A stretch of DNA of 32,737 nucleotides, taken from NCBI RefSeq assembly GCF_001613165.1, contig NZ_BDBV01000051.1, positions 1 through 32,737 on the forward strand, written 5' to 3'. The notes under the pieces are model-generated. The model saw only the letters and a program-made list of their open reading frames with translations. It ran no database searches and was not told the DNA's origin. The translations under genes and the position numbers were made by a program. The DNA is from Nocardia mexicana NBRC 108244. Its GTDB lineage: Bacteria > Actinomycetota > Actinomycetes > Mycobacteriales > Mycobacteriaceae. Positions 30,786-32,737 of this stretch are shown here, one piece after another (position 1 is the first letter of the stretch; each line of letters opens with the position of its first letter).

Positions 30786-32737
30786 TTGTCTTTACCTCCC
30801 ACGGTGTTGATGACATCCATGATTCCCAGGCGACGCATGCCCCGGGCCCCGGCGGCGCGCATGGCGGCCATGGCGAAGCCGAGTTTCGTTGTGCTGTACG
30901 GGAACCAGAACAGTTCCTTCTGCTGCGTCGGCAGCATCGGCGCCGTCACGGCCTGCCGGCGGCAGTACTTGCGCACACCCTCCGCGCCGCCCCAGCGGTA
31001 TCCCACGCCGGACTGCTGCCAGCCGCCCATCGGCAGGGCGAAGTTGAACAGGTTGGAGAACACGTCGTTGATGTTCACCGCGCCCGCATTCAGCTGCCGC
31101 GCAATGCGTTCGCCGCGCGCCTTGTCGCCGGTCCACACCGATGCCGACAGCCCGTAGATCGAATCATTGGCCCGCGCAACGGCTTCGGTCTCGTCGGCCA
31201 CCTTCATCACGGGGAGGGTCGGCCCGAAGGTCTCCTCGGTCATGCAGGACATGCCGTGATCGACGTCCACCAGCACCGTCGGCTCGAAGTAGGTGCCCAC
31301 ACCGGTCGGCTTGCCGCCCGTCAAAGCCTTGGCGCCCTTGGCGATCGCGTCGTCGACGTGCCGGGTGACGATCGCCTTCTGCGCCTCGTTGGCCAGCGCG
31401 CCGACGTCGTAGCGGGATTCCCGGCCGTCGGTGCCCTGGCGCAGGCTGCGCACGTGCTCGCTCAGCTTGGCGACGAACTCGTCGTAGACCGGCTCCTCGA
31501 CATACACCCGCTCCACCGAGATGCACACCTGGCCCGCGTTGAACAGCCCGCCGAACGCGATGCCGTAGGCGGCCCGATCGATATCGGCGTCGGCCAGCAC
31601 GATCGCCGGATCCTTGCCGCCGAGCTCGAGGCTGTAGGGGACGAGCCGTTCGACGCAGGCTTTCGCGATCGCCCGGCCGGTCGCGGTCGAACCGGTGAAC
31701 TGCACGTAGTCGACGGTGTCGACCACGGCCGCACCGGTTTCCCCGGCGCCGGTGGCCACCGCCAGCACCGGCGGCGCGCCGATCTCCGCCCAGCCGCGGG
31801 CCAGTTCCAGCGCCGACAGCGGGGTCACCTCGGACGGCTTGAGCAGTACCGCGGCGCCCGCCGCGAGCGCCGGAATGACGTCCAGCGCGGGCATGGCCAG
31901 CGGGAAGTTCCACGGCGTGATCACGCCGACGACCGGATAGGGCCGGTAGACGGTGGTGAGCCGCTTGACCCGGGCCAGCGGGCTGTGCGGCGACGGATGC
32001 TCGTCGGCGAGGAACTTGCCCGCGCGGCGCGCGTAGTAGCCGATCAGGTCCACCGAGAAGGCCGGATCGATGAGCGCGTCCACCCGCGGCTTGCCGGTCT
32101 CGGACTGCAGCACGTCACCGAGATGATCGGTGTTGTCGATGAGCCAGTCCTGCAGCTTCAGCAGCCACCGCTTGCGCCCCTCCGCGCCGATCGCCTCCCA
32201 TTCCGGCTGGTACAGCCGGAGCTGGCCGACCTTGGCGGCGACCGTCTCCGCAGAGTCCACCGGCACGCGCCCGACCACCGCACCGTCGGCGGGGTTACGC
32301 ACCTCGATCTCGCTCGCCGCGGTGGTTTTCTTCGCCGCACCATTCGACGCCGGGGCATCGGATACGGCGGTCCGGGCCGCGGAGGCCTCGGCTGCCACGG
32401 CTTTCGCTGCCGGGGCCTCGGTAGCGGGTGCCGCCGGGGCGGCGGTCTCGATCGCGGGAGTTTCGGGAGAGGGCTCGGCCGCAGGCGCCTTGGCAACTGC
32501 CGCGTCGGATGTCGGCGCATTCGAGGCTGGGGCCGTGTTCGCAGGGGACTCGGATGTCGGTGCCCCGGTAGTGGGGGCTTCGTCAGCCGGGGTTTTGGTT
32601 GCGGGGGATTCGGTGACAGAGGGCTCGGAGGCAGCGGCCTCGGCTGCGGCGGTCTCGGACGGGGAGGTCTTGGGCAGAGCGGTCTTGGACGGCGCAGGCT
32701 TGGACGCGGAGGTCTTGGCGGCGGCAGAGTTCTTGGA
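30782..32737 (-). CDS. Aldehyde dehydrogenase (succinic-semialdehyde type) with long low-complexity N-terminal tail, 5' end off the window
   Basis: The catalytic part is a complete NAD(P)-dependent aldehyde dehydrogenase: 'VVGVITPWNFPLAMP', 'LLKPSEVTPLSALEL', 'QFTGSTATGRAIA', 'LELGGKDPAIV' with the general-base Glu, 'FNAGQVCISVERVYVEE' with the catalytic Cys, and 'EETFGPTLPVMKV'. It oxidises an aldehyde to the acid. The reading frame stays open for another 113 codons from GTG 32398 to the window edge with no stop, and these encode Ala/Pro/Ser/Thr/Glu/Lys-rich sequence with a steady third-base G/C bias. The start is therefore GTG 32398 (538 residues) or lies outside the window. After the catalytic domain comes a basic helical tail ('AMRAAGARGMRRLGIMDVIN'). 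It is first in an operon with the SDR and PfkB genes. Confidence 0.88.
   Translation of the reverse strand, partial: SKNSAAAKTSASKPAPSKTALPKTSPSETAAAEAAASEPSVTESPATKTPADEAPTTGAPTSESPANTAPASNAPTSDAAVAKAPAAEPSPETPAIETAAPAAPATEAPAAKAVAAEASAARTAVSDAPASNGAAKKTTAASEIEVRNPADGAVVGRVPVDSAETVAAKVGQLRLYQPEWEAIGAEGRKRWLLKLQDWLIDNTDHLGDVLQSETGKPRVDALIDPAFSVDLIGYYARRAGKFLADEHPSPHSPLARVKRLTTVYRPYPVVGVITPWNFPLAMPALDVIPALAAGAAVLLKPSEVTPLSALELARGWAEIGAPPVLAVATGAGETGAAVVDTVDYVQFTGSTATGRAIAKACVERLVPYSLELGGKDPAIVLADADIDRAAYGIAFGGLFNAGQVCISVERVYVEEPVYDEFVAKLSEHVRSLRQGTDGRESRYDVGALANEAQKAIVTRHVDDAIAKGAKALTGGKPTGVGTYFEPTVLVDVDHGMSCMTEETFGPTLPVMKVADETEAVARANDSIYGLSASVWTGDKARGERIARQLNAGAVNINDVFSNLFNFALPMGGWQQSGVGYRWGGAEGVRKYCRRQAVTAPMLPTQQKELFWFPYSTTKLGFAMAAMRAAGARGMRRLGIMDVINTVGGKDK

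Noticed and set aside
1..32737. Insertion sequences, integrases, phage genes, CRISPR arrays
   Set aside because: No transposase or recombinase motif, no repeated spacer structure and no attachment-site duplication was found on either strand.

Overview
The window is high-GC actinobacterial DNA, most likely from Nocardia or a close relative in the Mycobacteriales. Three things point there. (1) The block ppa (divergent) / PBP4-type carboxypeptidase / zinc metalloprotease / tilS / hpt (14982-19939) has the same order as Rv3628-Rv3624c in Mycobacterium tuberculosis. (2) The end of a holB-type gene is followed by tRNA-Thr(CGT). (3) There is an F420/deazaflavin-type nitroreductase, and many genes appear to lack a leader, with a TANNNT box 6-8 bases before the start codon. 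I see no insertion sequences, integrases, CRISPR arrays or rRNA.

Layout. 1-3328: 3' end of the DNA polymerase III delta' gene, tRNA-Thr, a deazaflavin-dependent oxidoreductase, a coupled pair (membrane-anchored surface protein plus soluble partner, both of unknown function) and a nucleoside deaminase. 3344-6006: a two-gene oxidoreductase operon (DapB-like dehydrogenase, SDR) divergent from a TetR regulator, with two 21-bp-phased operator-like inverted repeats between them. 6074-7174: three small genes (glyoxalase/bleomycin-resistance fold, DUF2752 membrane protein, small acidic protein). 7306-9529: a SufS-like PLP enzyme behind a SAM-IV riboswitch, divergent from a LysE-type exporter. 9597-11562: flavin reductase, a shortened OHCU-decarboxylase-like gene and a crotonase. 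11670-14630: a large SARP/AfsR-like regulator. 14982-19939: the conserved ppa-hpt housekeeping block.

20379-32737 looks accessory. It holds a LysR regulator and an amidase (convergent, overlapping), then an overlapping three-gene operon: a membrane Ser/Thr kinase, a paralogous membrane protein whose kinase domain has lost several catalytic residues, and a cyclase-family (kynurenine-formamidase-fold) protein. A P-loop sugar/nucleoside-type kinase follows. On the minus strand is an operon of an aldehyde dehydrogenase with a long Ala/Pro/Ser/Thr-rich N-terminal tail that runs off the window, an SDR and a PfkB-family kinase.

Most promising for novelty: the kinase/pseudokinase/cyclase operon (22944-28257), in which both kinases share an N-terminal module and a six-helix C-terminal membrane domain. 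Next are the SAM-IV-controlled desulfurase-like enzyme with a possible mutually exclusive hairpin, and the tandem TetR operators. All assignments come from reading the sequence by eye; no database search was run.
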